The translations under genes and the position numbers were made by a program. Shown piece by piece: positions 4,259 to 5,564 of a stretch of 5,564 nucleotides of DNA (within the stretch, counting starts at the first letter, position 1; every line of letters begins with the position of its first letter). Location: contig PMDM01000323.1 in NCBI GenBank assembly GCA_003155565.1, forward strand, positions 411-5,974. Reading direction: 5' to 3'. The DNA is from Methylococcaceae bacterium (GTDB lineage: Bacteria > Pseudomonadota > Gammaproteobacteria > Methylococcales > Methylomonadaceae). The notes under the pieces are model-generated. The model made no database searches, was not told the origin of the DNA, and saw nothing but the letters and a program-made list of their open reading frames with translations.

Positions 4259-5491
4259 ATGCAAACCATACAGAAGTTTTTTCGAATCTTTCTATTCGCT
4301 GCTAGTTCTGCAATGCTTTTGGGGATGAATAGAACGGCGAATGCAGGTGACAGTTCTCCTGGCAGCGAGTATTTAGCCGCAGCCGTTATAAAAGATTCTA
4401 TAATTCCAGCCTTAACTTGTATGGACAGGCCGAAGGGGGTAAGGGCTCCACCGAAACGATTGGCTCCACTACCTCGATCTACGAAGAAAAGAAGGGACGA
4501 TGACTATGATAGGGATGATGTGAAAGATTCGGCTCAATTTGGCTCCAGTCATCTTGGTTTTAAAGCGGTATGCCAGTTAGGCAAAGTGCCAATGGCTAAG
4601 GCAAATCCCACTAAAGTTGGAAAAGGGAACCCTCTCTTCAGAACAGACCCTAACAGAGAATACCTAAAATACGAAGACTTCGAGCGGTCTAAATTCGTCA
4701 TCAGGCACCTGCGCAGCTTTGAGGAGGTGTACAAGCTGCCACATGCCGAGGGACAAAATCCACCACCACCTCCTCCTGCCCCAGCCTGTGACGGCGTAGC
4801 GTGGTTTGGTAGCTGTTATTACTACGGAAACGCAGGGTTTTCGACAGTTTCGGACGGGGGCGGAATGACGCTATCAATTGATAAGCCACAGTATGTGAAT
4901 ACAGGAGGTTCCGGTCATACGCTCAATGAAATCGCAGTACAAGGAGGGGATAACAACAGAAACATCGTGGAGCTGGGTTGGTTGGTGTCTAACGAACAGG
5001 AGGGCAATAGCAATCCGCACATTTTCGTATATCACTGGATTAATGGTGCCGAAACCTGCTACGACGGGTGTGGGTGGCAGCAATGGAGCAATACATATCA
5101 TCCGGGCATGGATCTGGGCTCCGCAGTGGGAAAGAAGGTTTATGTTGGCTACGTATTTTACCAAGGCAACTGGTGGGCTTGGTTTGATAATCAATGGATG
5201 GGTTATTTTCCAGGCACCGAATGGAACGGGCAATATACAAAGACCTCACTGATCCAATGGTTCGGTGAAGTGGCCTCCGCTAACGGCATCCCACCCAAAA
5301 CGCAAATGGGCGATGGCCTTCTATCCGTTTCACCAAGTGCTGCGAGCATGGCAACATTGTGTGATGTGGACGCTAAGGATTGGATTTGCTGGTATCGCGA
5401 TAAGCAGGCATTGAGCCAAACGGTGCCAAAATATTACGACATCGGCCGGGTTGGGTATGGTGCGACGCGCTATGGCGGGCCGGGGCAATAA
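4259..5491 (+). CDS. Secreted neprosin (DUF239) family protein, probable prolyl glutamic endopeptidase zymogen
   Basis: The 410-residue product is a preproprotein. Residues 1-29 form a Sec signal peptide (basic start, FLFAASSAMLLG core, cleavage after A27-N-A29). A prodomain-like part spans about 30-167 with a charged KKRRDDDYDRDD patch (76-87). A proline linker (168-175) leads to a neprosin domain (PF03080), about 178-409. Family signs are IAVQGGDNNRNIVELGWLV (225-243), HIFVYHW, the cysteine pair C267/C271 (CYDGC), WWAWFDNQWMGYFPGTEW (305-322), IQWFGEVAS (332-340), MGDG (350-353) and the terminal RYGGPG. Plant neprosin is a proline-specific endopeptidase using two glutamates; E238 (VELGW) and E337 (FGEVAS) are my candidates. 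Eight cysteines, an even number, fit disulfides in an exported protein. The substrate is unknown. The gene seems monocistronic behind a long AT-rich leader region. Family call is strong; activity is inferred. Confidence 0.88.
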   Translation: MQTIQKFFRIFLFAASSAMLLGMNRTANAGDSSPGSEYLAAAVIKDSIIPALTCMDRPKGVRAPPKRLAPLPRSTKKRRDDDYDRDDVKDSAQFGSSHLGFKAVCQLGKVPMAKANPTKVGKGNPLFRTDPNREYLKYEDFERSKFVIRHLRSFEEVYKLPHAEGQNPPPPPPAPACDGVAWFGSCYYYGNAGFSTVSDGGGMTLSIDKPQYVNTGGSGHTLNEIAVQGGDNNRNIVELGWLVSNEQEGNSNPHIFVYHWINGAETCYDGCGWQQWSNTYHPGMDLGSAVGKKVYVGYVFYQGNWWAWFDNQWMGYFPGTEWNGQYTKTSLIQWFGEVASANGIPPKTQMGDGLLSVSPSAASMATLCDVDAKDWICWYRDKQALSQTVPKYYDIGRVGYGATRYGGPGQ

Positions 5492-5564
5492 TTGCAACTT
5501 ACCAATGATCAGCCAAGGTGAGCGTATAGTAACGAAATAATTATCGATATTTGGGTGCAGGAGT
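5492..5564 (+). other. Right-edge intergenic stretch ending in a Shine-Dalgarno-like AGGAG
   Basis: No terminator hairpin with a T-run is visible after the neprosin-like gene. AGGAG at 5559-5563 lies at the very end, so a plus-strand gene may start within the next 10-15 bases outside the window. If so, the gap of about 75 bp would allow co-transcription with the peptidase gene. This rests on one short motif. Confidence 0.3.

Overview
The window reads as a mosaic accessory stretch of a gammaproteobacterial chromosome. The best lineage clue is the YceH/DUF480 protein, which lines up along its length with the E. coli family member. Narrower placement, such as a methanotroph-like gammaproteobacterium, would be a guess. 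Base composition shifts along the window: the transposase end is moderately GC-rich, while about 3690-4250 is strongly AT-rich.

Left part (1-1906): the 3' end of a Tn3-family transposase gene runs off the left edge with its complete DDE catalytic core. Converging on it from the minus strand is a decayed fragment of a diguanylate cyclase (GGDEF) gene. That fragment lacks its 5' part, has an altered signature motif, and carries an internal stop and a frameshift. The GGDEF homology ends almost exactly where a small plus-strand ORF of unknown function begins (1598), which suggests a recombination junction.

Middle part (1907-2943): about 530 bp without a recognisable gene holds a compound inverted repeat, two copies of the 8-bp palindrome TTGATCAA, a TATAAT box and a TTTACA/TGTAAA palindrome. 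It ends at a four-helix membrane protein of the phage holin 4_2/YvlD family. After a 164-bp gap comes the convergent yceH gene on the minus strand.

Right part (2944-5564): yceH has a plausible sigma70-type promoter, a perfect 14-bp palindrome in its leader and an ambiguous start. A divergent, AT-rich intergenic region of about 660 bp contains a perfect 13-bp-stem hairpin and other palindromes. It leads to the most notable gene, a secreted preproprotein with a C-terminal neprosin (DUF239) domain, probably a proline-specific glutamic endopeptidase. A Shine-Dalgarno-like sequence in the last bases hints at another gene just beyond the right edge.

The genes do not form one pathway. The transposase, GGDEF remnant and small ORF look like mobile-element debris. 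The holin-family protein and YceH are stand-alone genes. The neprosin-like peptidase appears to be an independently controlled secreted enzyme. No wholly new multi-gene system is evident; the least explained items are the bacterial neprosin zymogen with its proline linker and the palindrome-rich intergenic regions.
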